DNA of 64,000 nucleotides from Gaeumannomyces sp. JS-464 (taxonomy: Eukaryota > Ascomycota > Sordariomycetes > Magnaporthales > Magnaporthaceae): assembly GCA_002197995.1 (NCBI GenBank), contig NGZR01000004.1, positions 744,001 to 808,000 on the forward strand. The letters run 5' to 3'. Positions 22,616-34,600 of the stretch are shown piece by piece. Below the pieces are notes generated by a model. That model did not search any database. It had not been told where the DNA came from and was given only the letters and a program-made list of their open reading frames with translations. Positions within the stretch are counted from its first letter, which is position 1. Each line of letters starts with the position of its first letter. The position numbers were made by a program, and so were the translations under genes.

Positions 22616-23614
22616 GCGGACGACGGACGACGTGACGCGCGGGCGGGATTGGCGCACCCGTGCCGGGAATAAGGGGCGCAATGACGCCGAGGGGCAAGCT
22701 TTGGGGCCCAGACCGGGCACGGAGCGGAGGGCAGTCCTTTTCCGATTAACTCTTTTTTAATTCCTTGCTTTTTTTTTCGTTCTTTTTTTTTTGCCCCGTG
22801 CCCACCCCGTCTTTTGGTACCGCTGGCGCTTGGGACAGAAGCGTTTCCAGTGGATTGATTAGCAAATTGGCATATGTACAATGGTGGATGCCGTCCGAGT
22901 GCCTTTGCCTAGCCAGAGCGATTCTGGGCGCCGGTGTCGCGATGCCCAAACGCGGCGGTGTGGTCTGGACAGTGCCAACGGGCGGCTGAATCAAAAAGAT
23001 TGTTGGGCGATGATCCGACTACGGAGGGATCGAGGCGGGGAGGGGAAGTTCGGTCAAGCCATCAGTCAAGCGAAGGGCGGGAGGCGGCGCGCGACCTAGG
23101 TTCCTGGCCCTGGCCCACCAGTGGGCGGCTCTCATCCCAGTGCCCGGCCTGACTCGACGCAGAAGCGGGGTTGCGGGCTGGACATCGCATGCCCTGATTG
23201 GCAGCCCGCCGCGCGATTACGTTTAGCTATCACGTGTGAGCTGCAGCGAACCTATCCCAGCCACGCTTTTGCGCCGCCTTGGCAGCAGCCACGCTCCACC
23301 GTCTTTCCCCGCCCACTGTTCTTGATGCAGGCAGTCCGACAGGCAACGGCAGCCCGCAGCCAAATAGCACGTCCGCGGCCCAGGGTTTTGTCCGATTTGC
23401 CTCGTCTCCCCTCCGCCTGCATCCGCTCGACTGACTGTGCTGCAATATCTGCAGCTGCTGGCCTGGGCGAGCCGCGGCTTGCCGCATTGGTAAATCCCGT
23501 CGTCTCATTTGCTGCCCGCCCATCATTACTGTGCTCGGGAAGCCGAAGTCGACATGCATCATCTTTGATCCACCAGCCTGCACGCTGCGAGTTGGGCACA
23601 GAGCGGCTCCGGAA
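22616..23614. other. Upstream region of the Zn2Cys6 gene
   Basis: About 1 kb with no recognised CDS. It holds T-rich and pyrimidine-rich tracts (about 22765-22800) and GC-rich stretches. It lies between the divergent Zn2Cys6 gene and the small plus-strand ORF at 23615 and is presumably a shared promoter region. Confidence 0.4.
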
Positions 23615-23944
23615 ATGGCTTCAGGGACTGAGAAGCGAAAGCTTGTGAAGGGGCCCCTTAGGCCACCGCCCACCAGCGGCTCAAAGCCGTCTTCATACAC
23701 GCAGCCACCACCTCCCAAAGGCGAGGTTTCCGTCAAACAGGAGGAGCCCTTGAGCCCCTCACCTGTCGGTATGTGCTTTCACAATGTCAACGTCGGGACT
23801 GAGATTCGTCCGCGCCTCAGTCAGCTCACCAGAAATGCCTGCCATCGCGTCGCTCCAGCCGAAGTTGTTGAAGTGAATTCCAACCTCCTACCGCAGCCCT
23901 TTGTCGACCCGTTTGGCACCACAACGCCAGGCCGTAACGGCTAA
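23615..23944 (+). CDS. Hypothetical 109-residue polar protein (doubtful)
   Basis: ATG in good context (GGAAATGGC). The N-terminal half is Pro/Lys/Ser-rich (KRKLVKGPLRPPPTSG, KQEEPLSPSP) and resembles the disordered start of a nuclear protein. There is no known domain. A GTATGT donor-like sequence follows the Pro/Ser part, so this may be the first exon of a decayed gene. Its TAA overlaps the stop of the convergent agmatinase gene by 2-3 nt. Uncertain. Confidence 0.3.
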   Translation: MASGTEKRKLVKGPLRPPPTSGSKPSSYTQPPPPKGEVSVKQEEPLSPSPVGMCFHNVNVGTEIRPRLSQLTRNACHRVAPAEVVEVNSNLLPQPFVDPFGTTTPGRNG

Positions 23945-25636
23945 TGGGGAATTTCGCCGCTCTCGTCCTGGCTTGAGGCCACGGGAGTATCCACCATGAG
24001 CGTGAGGAGACTCAGCCCCACTTCGGCGGCGGCTAAAACGGTCGTCTCGCCGACGTTGTCATAGACTGGTGCGACTTCGACGACGTCGGCGCCGACCACG
24101 GGAAGACCGGTCAAGCCGTCAAGGATGCTGAGCAGCTCACGGGTTGACCAGCCCCCAGGCTCGGCTGTGCCAGTCGCCGGCGCGAAGGCGGGATCGAGAA
24201 CGTCAATGTCTGCCGCTGTTAGCCTGAGATCTGATTGCTTTGTACGGGGGAACAGGAGGCTTCTCACCGATGCTGATGTACACCTTTGAGTCACCGACCC
24301 TCTCCTTGATACGCGAGATCACGCCGTCTACGCCGATCTTGTCAAGATCTCGCGCTGTGATGATAGAAAATCCGCATCGGACATCGTTTCGGATGTCACC
24401 TTTTCTTCGGATTACGGGCGCACGAATCCCGGCGTGGATCGAGGTGTTTTTGATGAGCCCTTCCTCATGGGCGATATGCAGGAACGTCCCGTGGTTTAGC
24501 CCGCTGGCATCGCCTCCCACTGTCAGTCGGTACGGATAGTGGCGGCGCCACAAGGGATGAAATGGAACTCACGCATAGTCGGAAATTCCGCCGCCTTTCT
24601 CGATGTCTCGTCAGATTGTTTTTTTTTTTTTTGTGTGACTTACTGGCTAAGGTTGTATCATGGAATCTAACGCACCTAGAACTTCGGGATCCCAGGTATC
24701 TGGATGGATAGTGGTTGTTGTCAGCGGAGCTAGCCAACCTCCCGAGTGCGACAAGACCTTTGTTGCTTACCGATGTGCGAATCCATGTGAATCACCGATA
24801 CTTGTCCGAAATGCTGGTATGTCGACCTTAGAGCCGAGAGGGTGGTCGTGTGGTCGCCCCCAAGAGTCAAGATTCGAGGCGTCCTGGACACCGAAACATT
24901 GGATGCAACTCGCCCGGAGACGACCTGCGGGCCAATTGACGAAGCACCGTTCAGCAGCGCATCTCTACCAGACATGAGACAGCGGATGAAGCACTAACCC
25001 GATGAGCCTTATCGAGCTGCTTCAGGGCAACGTTATTGTCGAGCCATATCATGGGCACATCTCCACAGTCAACCATGGTTGCCCAAGAGTCGCCCATGCC
25101 CTTGCCTGATCGAAAGAAGTCAGCGGCGTACAAAACCGCGACACGCCAATGCAATGGGCCGGGACTCACCTGTGTAGACGCTCCAACCACCCAGGAGCGA
25201 CATCCTTTGGCTGCCGGTTCGGATTCCGGTCGGCCCATAGCGTGCTCCTGGCCTTCCCGTCCCGGTCTGGCGACGACTCGATTAGAAATGCTCGTGCCAC
25301 GGCAGGCATAAAGTAACGGGAAATAATGGGCTGGGCGTCTTGGGTGACCGACCGTATCGTGCGGCGCGCCCATGATGGCAATGTCGTATCGGTTTCCCTT
25401 GATGGCGGCCGGCTCATCCGAGAAGCAGTTGACGTAGGGCAGGTTGCCAAAGGTCTTGAGGCCGTGGAATTGGCTTCCCTGGATGATGTTCACGTCGTCG
25501 TCGCCCAGCGAGTGGATGGCTCCCGAGTCTTGTCCTAGGGGAATTTGGCGGTTGCGGGGCTGGGGAACTCCCAAGCTGCCGCCACCCCTTTCGCCAACAA
25601 GGGGAAGGCGAGGTACCAGATTCTAGGGGTTTTCAT
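23941..25636 (-). CDS. Agmatinase-type ureohydrolase with signal peptide, eight exons
   Basis: A Mn-dependent ureohydrolase, probably hydrolysing agmatine or a related guanidino compound to putrescine-type product plus urea. Exons: 25636-25353, 25266-25170, 25105-24999, 24924-24771, 24699-24676, 24594-24573, 24503-24268, 24209-23941. Metal ligands are visible: GGDHTTTLS, MDSHID (split across exons 4/5) and SIDIDVLDPAFAP (split 7/8), plus the E of DVVEVAP. The start gives an N-terminal hydrophobic leader (MKTPRIWYLAFPLLAKGVAAA), so the protein is probably secreted or vacuolar. One C appears missing at about 25538-25541 just after the leader; with it the exons sum to 397 residues. Exons 5 and 6 are micro-exons of 24 and 22 nt. 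The exon 1 donor (GTCGGT) is weak. It is convergent with 23615-23944. Confidence 0.88.
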
Positions 25637-26260
25637 GGTGGCAGGCAAGGGGGTCAATGTTGGGACTAGATTTGAGGATTTTACGCGGGAGTTCGTGGCT
25701 CGAAGTCAATCTATCGAATCTGCTCATACCTTAGCTACGGGAATTGACCGAGGTAGATTCGTTCCCCCTGGAACAGTATCCCAATGCGCGTTTCCAATTG
25801 GACGAACCGCTAACGACCTCCACCCGACCCAAGCGCGACTTCTATCGTTATCTGATATCTGACTGCTAACCCACCCCCCCCCCCCCCCCCCCCCCCCCCC
25901 GGTCCTTGAATAGCAACCCATCGATGAGAAAAGAAAGAAGAAAGCTCTGGCGTTCATCTGGGTGTTTTGAACTGAAAAATTTCCACTGGCGTTGAGCGAC
26001 GTGCTGCCGCGAAAAAATTGGGATAACAAGAGACGGAGGGGTGAGAAACTCAAAGAAGATCGAAAAGATGGGAGAAGTGCCCTAATAAAGGGGAAACGGG
26101 AGATAGAAATATGAAAAGTAGAAGTAGGAAGAAACCCAAGGACAGAGATTGGACTGGGAGATGGAGTAGAAATCAACGTGGAAGCAGAAGTAAAGTAGAA
26201 GTGGGAGTAGGATTGGAAGCAGAAGCGCAAGTAGAAGAGTGCCTGGAATAGTTGCCCCGC
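25637..26260. other. Intergenic with long C tract
   Basis: Promoter side of the agmatinase gene and 3' flank of the SET-domain gene. It contains a 27-nt run of C (25874-25900) preceded by CCA. No CDS is supported. Confidence 0.5.
25874..25900. repeat. Poly-C tract, 27 nt
   Basis: Uninterrupted C run. Similar long runs occur at 37297-37321 (G) and 55206-55224 (C). Confidence 0.95.
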
Positions 26261-27887
26261 TCAGATCCAGTTGCGGAGCTCGAGGGCGTCGGCCTTGGCC
26301 TGGGAAAAGCCGTCGCAGCCGCCGCAGAAGCAGAAGAAGCCGTAGCGCTGGTACAGCGTCTGCGGGTTGCCGCCGTACGAGATGGTGAGCTCCTCGCCGG
26401 CGCTGATGTGCTCGACGCCGACGTACACGACCAGCAGCTCGCTCTTCTTGTCGTAGTGGTACAGCAGGTTGCACTTGTCCCGGCACTTGTGGTTGAACCT
26501 GGACGCGACCGGGAAGACGGCCTTGCCGCCGTGGATGCTGAAGCTGCAGGTGATAAAGGTTGGGGAAAATGCTTAGCTGTCGGGAACAGGAGGATCAGAG
26601 CTGTGGGATTTCTGACTCACGAGTTGGTGTGGCAGATAGCACTCAGAATATCTGTTGGCTGCTCGTCCTTGGGCCAGTGCGGATGCAGGCAGAGGTAGGC
26701 TCGCTGGGCAAGGGCGTCGAGCTCGCGGAACTGCTTGTGCATGGTGAATCCGTTCCCGTCGAGGATGTACTTTTCCACGAGAATGGCCTCGTGGAACTTG
26801 AGGTCCCTGCGAGCAAAGGCGCCAGAGCCGCCCAAGGACGCGTTTCGGACTTCGAACTGGTCATTGATGGGAACCACAAGCGGCAGGGCGAGCTGGGGTG
26901 TGTCAGTTTCATGTTCCTCCTCCTGTCCCTTGGGAGCTATCTCCGTGTCATTGACAGTGGTGTCCTCGGGCATGGTGTCGATGATAGACGCAGCGCCGGT
27001 TTCGACGCCACCCGGTGTCTCGTGCTCGTGGCTGTTTGCAACTATGTCGATGTCGCCATCTTCTTTGTGATCGCCCTGACTATGCTCGGACTCGAGATCT
27101 TGCGAATGCTGGGCAGACTGGGCCCCGTGGTCGATTTGGCCGTAGCCATTGCAATCTTGCACCACACCCTCCTGCTTGTCCTCGGAGTCGCCCTTGATGC
27201 TGTTGCTGTCACTGGTGTCGGTGGGATCGTCGCTAGTGAGGTGGATCTCAGCGGTGTCTGGGGCGCTGTCCTTGGCCGCGGCTGGATCGCTGCCCGCAGG
27301 CTGGATCTCAGCAGCCGTAGAGACGTCGCCAATCGGTAGATCCTCACTGCACTGTTTCTCCGAGAGTTCCAGGTTGGCTTGGGCCTTGGGCTCGCGTTGG
27401 TGCTCCGGCTTGATCTGGTTCTCCGGGCGCAGGAGGTCGCTGATCATGTCTCCAGGAGGAATCTGGGACAAGCCGAACTCCAGAGACGTCAAGTAGGTAC
27501 CCTCCAGAAGCCGATAATGAACCGGCTCCATGTCTCGATACGAGACAGTTTCGTAACACGGGCTGCTGCTGCGCGTCATGGCTCCAGTGTCCCTTGGAGA
27601 AGTCTTGCTGCTAGTAACGCGCCTGGGACCCTTCAGGCGGGCGCTGGCGATAGCACAATCGTCGTCGGTGAGGTCGTCGGAGTAGCCTCCCGACGAGCCC
27701 TCGGAGTCCTGGGAAGGAATTTATATCGTTAGGATATAGACATGGGATATTTGCAAACAGCTCCACCTCGTTTGGTTGATCGGAAACTCACAGAATCCAA
27801 TCTGATTGCCTTGATAATCAGCATGGGGGCGGCCCAGCTGGGAGAGAATGGAGTCTCGCGCCGCGTGGTCGCACAAGCGTCCGCCAT
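26261..27887 (-). CDS. SET-domain protein (SMYD/SET5-like lysine methyltransferase candidate)
   Basis: Three exons, all canonical and in phase: 27887-27792, 27708-26621 and 26543-26261, giving 488 residues with no frame break. Residues about 85-310 are acidic, Ser/Asp/Glu/His-rich and probably disordered. The SET domain starts near residue 315 (GSGAFARRDLKFHEAILVE) and is completed in exon 3: RFNHKC, in the place of the usual NHSC box, GEELTISYGG with the catalytic-pocket Tyr, and a cysteine-rich tail FCFCGGC matching a post-SET zinc site. SET proteins transfer methyl from S-adenosylmethionine to protein lysine. Substrate unknown: histone or non-histone. His-Lys-Cys in place of His-Ser-Cys is a conservative oddity. 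No MYND finger is visible, so fungal SET5-type or the common TPR-less fungal SET paralogues are alternatives. Confidence 0.87.
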
Positions 27888-29348
27888 TGTCAGGCCGTAG
27901 ATACCTGAGCCGAGTTTAGTCGCAAGTGTTCTGGTCAAAAGTTGGGTGTTAGTTTTGAATCAGGGTCAGGATCGGAATCTCGAAGAAGTTGTTCGTGTCC
28001 AAGACGGTTACGTGTCCAAGACGGTTACCTCCAGCTGGCGGCAAGCAAGGAATGGCTCGACAATGGCCAAAAGAAAATCACGCAACAAAAACAACAGGGG
28101 TGATCTTGGCGCTGCTTTGAACATATATGATTTGATCATGATAGTGGAATTGCAATAGCTGGCAAGGAAAGCGATCGCCGAATGAGATGGGGGTGTATCT
28201 GGTATGTGTCTGGAAAACAGGCACCTTCAAACGCGCTTTGCTCGGCAGCTGCGTGGTCGGGAGGCCCAGAGGGTGACTTACCATGGCCATCGGGGAGCAA
28301 CCGCTCCAAGCCAAAAGCGAAGACGGAGGAACGAGAAAGTCAGTCGGCTTGGAAGGGTAGAAAGAAGAATGATCTGGAACTTTAGAGAAAAGATACAGAA
28401 CATGGAAGTTGGTCGCATTTTATAGAGGGCCCCAAGCCCGTTTGCGTGCAATTGTGACAAGATAAATAGCCACCGAGGCACATTGTTGGGGCCGTGAGTC
28501 CTATTGTAGCAAAATAAAGCTATTGTAGCAAGCCGAATAGAGGGTGGTTGTTTGGGCCGTGGGCATTGTGCGGGTGGGCATAATGCGAGAATAAAGGAAT
28601 TGGCCGCAAAAAAATGGAATGCAAATCTGGGACGATCGATCATGTACCTGGCAAGAAGCAAGTGTTGTTAACTTGCCAATTTCCAGCTTCCAACCGCAAA
28701 ATTTTTACTTGGATAACGTGTCCAGGTGACGCCAACCTCACGAAGCGGTGTCGAGAACTTGATGGGGGAGTGGTTGAAGATAAAAGCCAGGAGGGATCGT
28801 CTGAGGGATCTGCCTCCTCTCAATCAGGCCCTGAATAGCGTGGAAGTCATGGCAGGAATGCTCTTCGCCGCCGAAATCTGGGCCTGGTTGCGGATCTGAT
28901 TGGTTCCACCAGCGCTGGCCGCGCACTCCAAGGTCGGCCCGGCACATCAGCTGCTGCCGGATAGTTTCAAGGCAGTGAGCTTCGAATAGGTAGTCAGCAA
29001 AATTGTCTTCCGAGAGTGCCTATCCGGAAGACTTGCCTAATCTTGACCTCGAGTGATGTTCCTTGGCGTCCGGGCGGGAGCGCTTGGAATTGAAGCCGAG
29101 CGCCTTTCGTATTGTGGTCTGGATTGAAGCCGATTGGTCAGACCCCAGCCTGTCGAGTACTTTCTCTGGAGGTTTGGGGTGGGAAGATGGGACGGAAGAC
29201 AGGGCGGGAATACTTGCCAGGCATTGCAAATGATTGACTCCCAGGATATCGACGACGTATCCGCCGCCATACTCTTCTGTGACTTGGACGTGATCACTCC
29301 CGAGGCCAGCTGCTACGCCCTCGGTCTTGGAGATCATGATGCTTCGTA
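27888..29348. other. Upstream region of the SET gene, no gene recognised
   Basis: No supported CDS. Short open frames on both strands have no conserved content. A tandem pair of GTGTCCAAGACGGTTAC words occurs at about 27995-28027. Confidence 0.4.
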
Positions 29349-29900
29349 CTATGGGCATGTATTTGTTAGGGGCTGACTTTTTGCTGGTGGATCTAGAGGA
29401 TGCAGCTGGCTCCTACGGTTGGCTCCGACTGATTCCCAGGCCGAGTCGGCAATCGGTCCTGGCGACTGCGCAGAAGCTGTGCCTCGAGCAATGCCTCCTT
29501 GGAATTGGGTCTTCAAAGGCCTCAATTCTGTGCCGAGGAAAATGGTCGGCGCTGAGCTCGTTGCGAAGAATCTGTCAGCATTACCGGGCGCCGTCTGGGA
29601 CATGGGTTCGTGCAAGGTAGAAAGCCTACGTTCCAAGACCTTGACGTGACCGTTCCTACAGATGAAGATCCCGGCGACTGTGCCAATGATCAAGCCGGCT
29701 GGGAAGTTCCAGAGAACCAGGTGCAAGATGGAAAATAGCTTCCCAAAAAAGGCCTTAGAGTAGTCGACCATCTTGCCTCCAATGCCCTCGAGAGGATGGC
29801 CATCAGTGTAGGGCGGGAATGTGCTGTAGCGGCGCGGATCCCCTTTGAGCGGCCATGTCAGACTGCCGCGCCAGGGGTATCTAAGCGGAACGCCTGGCAT
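29349..29900 (-). CDS. Hypothetical protein with one membrane segment (doubtful)
   Basis: A 183-codon frame. The first about 85 residues look coding: a Pro/Arg/Tyr-rich start (MPGVPLRYPWRGSLTWP), a DGHPLEGIGGK segment and a strong hydrophobic helix (about 55-82, ILHLVLWNFPAGLIIGTVAGIF) followed by basic residues. After about residue 95 the composition becomes random and an intron may begin. No family recognised. If real, it is a small single-pass membrane protein, possibly continuing in further exons toward 29020. Confidence 0.35.
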   Translation of the reverse strand: MPGVPLRYPWRGSLTWPLKGDPRRYSTFPPYTDGHPLEGIGGKMVDYSKAFFGKLFSILHLVLWNFPAGLIIGTVAGIFICRNGHVKVLERRLSTLHEPMSQTAPGNADRFFATSSAPTIFLGTELRPLKTQFQGGIARGTASAQSPGPIADSAWESVGANRRSQLHPLDPPAKSQPLTNTCP

Positions 29901-31021
29901 GTCTATTGGGGATGAACGACTGCTTTGGTGCGTTCGATGGTGCGCGAGGGTCGAAGCGGATAGAAAGCCACTTCTTATCAGGTATCGGTGTGCAATTATA
30001 GAACGAAGGCTGGGCGATAGTAGGACTAGTTTGATGGTTAAGGGGTCGTAGAAAATACAGATCAGCTTCCAAACCAGACAGACGGGACAGAGGTCTAAAG
30101 TGAAATTGATGTGATGGGATAATAACTTTTATAGCCAAACGGGAGGCTTTACCATCCGCCTTGGCGCCTAAGGATCCATGTCACGACTTCAAAAGCTGAT
30201 ACGCCGTACCAGCAGGGACGCGTGGGTTTAGTTGGCCGCAGAAACCTATAGCCAGACTGTATTGAAAAAGAATCCATGTATTGATTCGTCGCGGGACTGC
30301 AACTACAATGCCGCGACTCCAAGACCCGTGAGCTCCCGAGTATCACGATGGGGAGCACGGCATGTATGCAACGTGTTTCCTGTCACTGGTGCGGGATAAA
30401 AATTAGAAGGGGTAAACCGCTCGCATATGTGACGTCCTCTCGGAACGTATGGGGAATTACCGGGCCAGGGAACACATGCGTTCCTTCCTCGAGCATGGCA
30501 AGCACTATTGGGCATTTCAGGGTACCAAAAGAAGGCCGCTGAAAGAGGAAGGCGTGCCTTCTCAGTGGAACACCTGCGCGGGAGGCAATCGAACCACTTG
30601 GCCCGAGACCCAGCGTCGATGCTCATGGGTACGGTTTTTTGTAGCTTCAAGAAAATTCCCCGAGACACAATCCTGCAAAATGACCTTCTCATCGCCGCCT
30701 CTCTTTGCCGACGTTACTAGCCTCGCCTTGCCTGCAGTTGCACACGACCGCCTCTTCGCGAGGGGAAAGCCTCGGAAGAAAGCCATCTGAGCAACTCCCC
30801 TGGTGTATTGCTCACCTGGTAATTGTGCGGCCCCCTGCTCAATGTAACCACCCACCAGCGGCATCTCTTCGCAAGCTCACAACCTCTGTGCCAAGCCCTA
30901 CCCATTGCCTGCCACTGTGAGCAATCCAGAATGTTTGCCGAGATAGGGGGCTAATCACGATACCAAACAATAGCCGATCTACAGGTCCCTTGCCATTGTG
31001 CTCCTCTACAAATCCGCAACA
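29901..31021. other. Upstream region of the secreted-protein gene
   Basis: No CDS supported. The last about 100 bp before 31022 are typical 5' leader sequence. Nothing else is recognised. Confidence 0.4.
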
Positions 31022-31627
31022 ATGCGTCATCTCGTATTGATCGTGGCCACGGGCGCCGTCCTTGCCCTCGCCCTCCCTCGCGGCAGTTTGGACTCGTCCC
31101 ACAAGATCGACAACATCGGAATCGAAGACCTCGAGGCCGCCAACTACGGTGATTACTGCGATTACGGAAGTTATGGCACGTATGACAATTACGACGCCAT
31201 TGTCGGTGGCGAGCCCCCGTTGCCTGCCGACACCATCATAGTTACTGTTCCCGTGGCGAGCTCCGTCTCGACGGCGACGGCAACTACCACGGTGGCAAAC
31301 CTGACCGTCGTCGGCACCGCGCCGACTGCGGCTTCGACAGTCACCGTCGCGAATCTTACACTCACCACCACCGCATTCCCGATTCTCGGAACTGACACTG
31401 GCGGCATCGTTGGCACTGGCGGCACAGCTGGCCATGGCACAGGCGCGGTGAACGCAACTGCCACATTGACGGCCTGGGCGACACTTGCCGGCAACGGCTC
31501 GTGGTCTGCTGTGACGGTCACAGTCGACCCCAAGACGGTGTTTTTCGGTAACGCAACCACGTCGACAGTCACCGTCACAGCACCATCCTCCAAGACCGTG
31601 GTCGTTCGCCTTGCTCGTGTCCAGTAA
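31022..31627 (+). CDS. Small secreted Thr/Val/Ala-rich protein
   Basis: A 201-residue single-exon frame. The chosen Met (31022, context CAACAATGC) directly starts a signal peptide, MRHLVLIVATGAVLALALP, with a likely cleavage after ALA/ALP; an upstream in-frame Met at 30998 would bury it. The mature part has a Tyr/Asp/Gly segment (about 40-60: YGDYCDYGSYGTYDNYD) with a single Cys, then long Thr/Val/Ala/Ser beta-prone repeats (TVTVANLT, TTTVANLTV) and five N-glycosylation sequons (NLT, NLT, NAT, NGS, NAT). There is no GPI signal at the C terminus. It is a cell-wall-associated or secreted protein of unknown role; an effector role would be speculation. Confidence 0.7.
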   Translation: MRHLVLIVATGAVLALALPRGSLDSSHKIDNIGIEDLEAANYGDYCDYGSYGTYDNYDAIVGGEPPLPADTIIVTVPVASSVSTATATTTVANLTVVGTAPTAASTVTVANLTLTTTAFPILGTDTGGIVGTGGTAGHGTGAVNATATLTAWATLAGNGSWSAVTVTVDPKTVFFGNATTSTVTVTAPSSKTVVVRLARVQ

Positions 31628-34600
31628 CACCAGCTCAGCTCTGCCACTCACCCCGCCGCCAGGGACACACGTCGCCGAGATTGCGACCCAGCCAACGACC
31701 CAACGAGAAATCACTTCTGGGGCACAAGGTCTGCGGTGCTTATTGTTTCCATTACTGCTTGTACGGCTAGCAAGCCACGGCCCCGTAAAAGGGGTGAAAG
31801 GTAATCAGGGGAAGGGAAAGAAGCATGTGATAGCTTTTTGGAACCTCTATCTTTAGGGAGATGGGACCCAGCATTCATGATTTGCTCGATGCCGTGGTAA
31901 TGTAGTGAAGGCGCATGGCCATGCATAAGATATGTAATACTTACAGGAGGACAAGTTAGACTAGATTTAGGGGTGGCGTGGAGGCAGAGGATTGGGATCC
32001 AGCGGGTCAGTCAACGATCCCACGAAATCGGGTGGCGATGCAGATTTAACTTTTTGTTCAGGAGAATGGATTCGGCATCGCCATTTTCGCGCCCGTTGCG
32101 CCTATTGTCAGCCTTTGTAGAGTTTCACGAGCAGACAAGCAGCCAAGACGGGGGCATTGGCGGGCACGCGGGTATGGAATTTCCCGTCTTCCAATAGGAA
32201 ATAGATGAAATCGGTCTGCCGGTTGGGAAACCCCTCCCCGGACAGAAGAAACATGTGTTGGGCGTGGCATACAGCGGCACAGCTCATGTCTCGCATGGGG
32301 GTACGCAGGGTGGCATCCACCCATAAGGAAATAGCACAGCCACAGCCCTACGGGCGATGCAGGGGATTCCATCTGCCCGCTCCCATAAGTCTGCTTTAGC
32401 CACACCAGTGGGATTGGAAGCGTAGGATCAAATACTGCGACGACGACCCATCACATACGGCGGGAGGTCGCTTGCAGCAGCAGGACCAAAACTGAGGGCT
32501 ATGTATGGGCTCGAGAGACGTGACCGGAAGGGGCCGCATCGGACGCCGACGAGATCAAATCCGGCACGGAGTCCGTAGACGCATAGATGTAGTGTTCAGA
32601 ACGAGTCGTGAGCTTTTGACGGCTGACAAGAAGACTGTGCCGACCGTGCCGTCCTCGGCAGGAACCACGTCGCCGCAAAAACCACACGCGGCGAATCCTT
32701 GACTGTGCGTTGGCCCCGCGCACGACATGGTCATCCTCTCGGCACTTGTGTCTTATGGCCGAAGGATGGCCTAAAAGGGGCAGCGGTGCGTATCGGTTGT
32801 GTCGGACGGATCAATATATCGAGGGCGCACGACATCGCGCCCTGGTCGTCTGTGTGATGGATGGATGAAGTCGAGAGATTATCACATGATGCGACGCCTG
32901 CGCGAGACGAAGTGGGGCCTGTCAGTCTGCCGCTAGTGAGGCTTTCCTGCATCAATTTGAGGCCAGCCAGTCAAGGCCCTCAGTGCGGAAAGGGAAAGTT
33001 TGGTAGTGGGAGATTGAGTCTAGCGGATAATTGGAGATGGCATCAAGGACATTTGTCGGCTGCATGGAATGGAAGTCCTGGATTAGGGTATCTGGATCTT
33101 GATCTGGTGATAATTTCTCCAACGAAGGATGCAGTCCCAAAACTGCTTATGTCAGAACCACCAACTTCTTACTCGCCCGTTCTAGCCACATCCTGGGGCT
33201 TACTACATAGTACTCTTCCCAGCTGGCGCTCCCACTCTGGTGACCCAAGGTAGCCGCCACGCGTTTCCATACATCGCCTATCCGCGGCACTTGCCCTCGT
33301 GCACGTATCCATCACCAGCTTCAGTTTGTTCGACCTGCTCCCGCCGGTGCTCTGCTCCCACATTCGGCCAAAGACTTGTCACTCCGGGAAGCGCCAATTT
33401 CCAATTTCGACATCATCTCCATTCCACGTAATGGCTCTGCATTACGCGCAACGGCTCCTGCAAGAACGGGTTTTTTTGACGATAGGGTACTGAGCTCATA
33501 TTCCTCGACCTAATCTCCACATTTTGGGACGAAAATAGACTGACGGGGCCATCACGAACTCGTCTCCTGGACGTTGCAGAATCCTACCCTCAAGACGATG
33601 GCTTATACGCCTCTCGTCCTCAGTCGCGCGCCGGCCACCCCCATAATCCCCATTCCCGCCGGCCCGGCTGGCGTTCGGGAGGCCCCCGGTTCACGCCACG
33701 CATCAAGCGGAGTTCTGCTTGCTCGCTGTCCCAGCGGTTTGGCACATGTTCCCGAATGGGACATGCAGGGTCTAGTCGAGCCCTCGATGGCTGGCCCTCT
33801 CGACTAGCGTCGAGCGACTGGCCCGGCGGCCAGGTCAGGGCATCGAGTGTGTCCGCCAACAAGGCTGTGTACGATCCTCTACGGCATTTTCTTGGGCCCC
33901 CAACTATGGTGCAGGCCCAGCAAGCTAGCCATTGGCCTGGCCATATCGACCCTCTTCATGCCTCACTCTCCACACAACCCCTTACATAGCCTCTCAGAGC
34001 ACCTGGGTCGTGATCCTAATTCCTTCCCTTGGACAAAATTTCTCCTTTGCCGTCCAACCGAGATCCTTACCCGCTATCCCCAGACTTTTGTGTCGAGCCC
34101 TGCAACGCCTAGACCAGTTCTTTGCTCAAGCACTCTGGCAGGATTTGCGGTCTTGCCTATTTGGAAACATCGTGGGGCAGACTCTCAGATATTCAGGTTT
34201 CTTTATCCCCGTCTGTTCTATAAATGGAACTATTCGGCAAGAAGCGGAGCCTGTCAGAACCCAATTCAAACTCTGGGTCGCAGTCTGGCTTTTGCCGTCT
34301 GCGGCTTGTCACCGTCATTGGCATACACCCCGGCGGCAACCTTCACCGCGATGCCGGTGAGGCTCTGGTGGAGGAGCGGGATGGGACACGAGATGGACAC
34401 TCTGCCCTCCCAAAAGAGTCAGAACTGGCCTGTGCTCAAGCTGGGCCTTGCCAGACCAGGCTGGCCAGAGCAGTCTCACCCGTGGCATGGCAATTTGAAG
34501 CTTATTGAAGGATCCGCGTATGTATCCCCTCACAATACAACCCTCCATAGCCTCCCTTGAGGATACCACCTGGCGTTCCGTATTGGCTTCCGCGCGCTTG

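Noticed and set aside
26560..27339. 259-codon hydrophobic plus-strand frame
   Set aside because: Antisense of the SET gene's acidic region; the apparent hydrophobicity comes from complementing Asp/Glu codons.
33847..34560. 237-codon open frame on plus
   Set aside because: No domain, no homology I recognise, several equally long overlapping frames, Pro/Ser/Leu composition of GC-balanced noncoding DNA.
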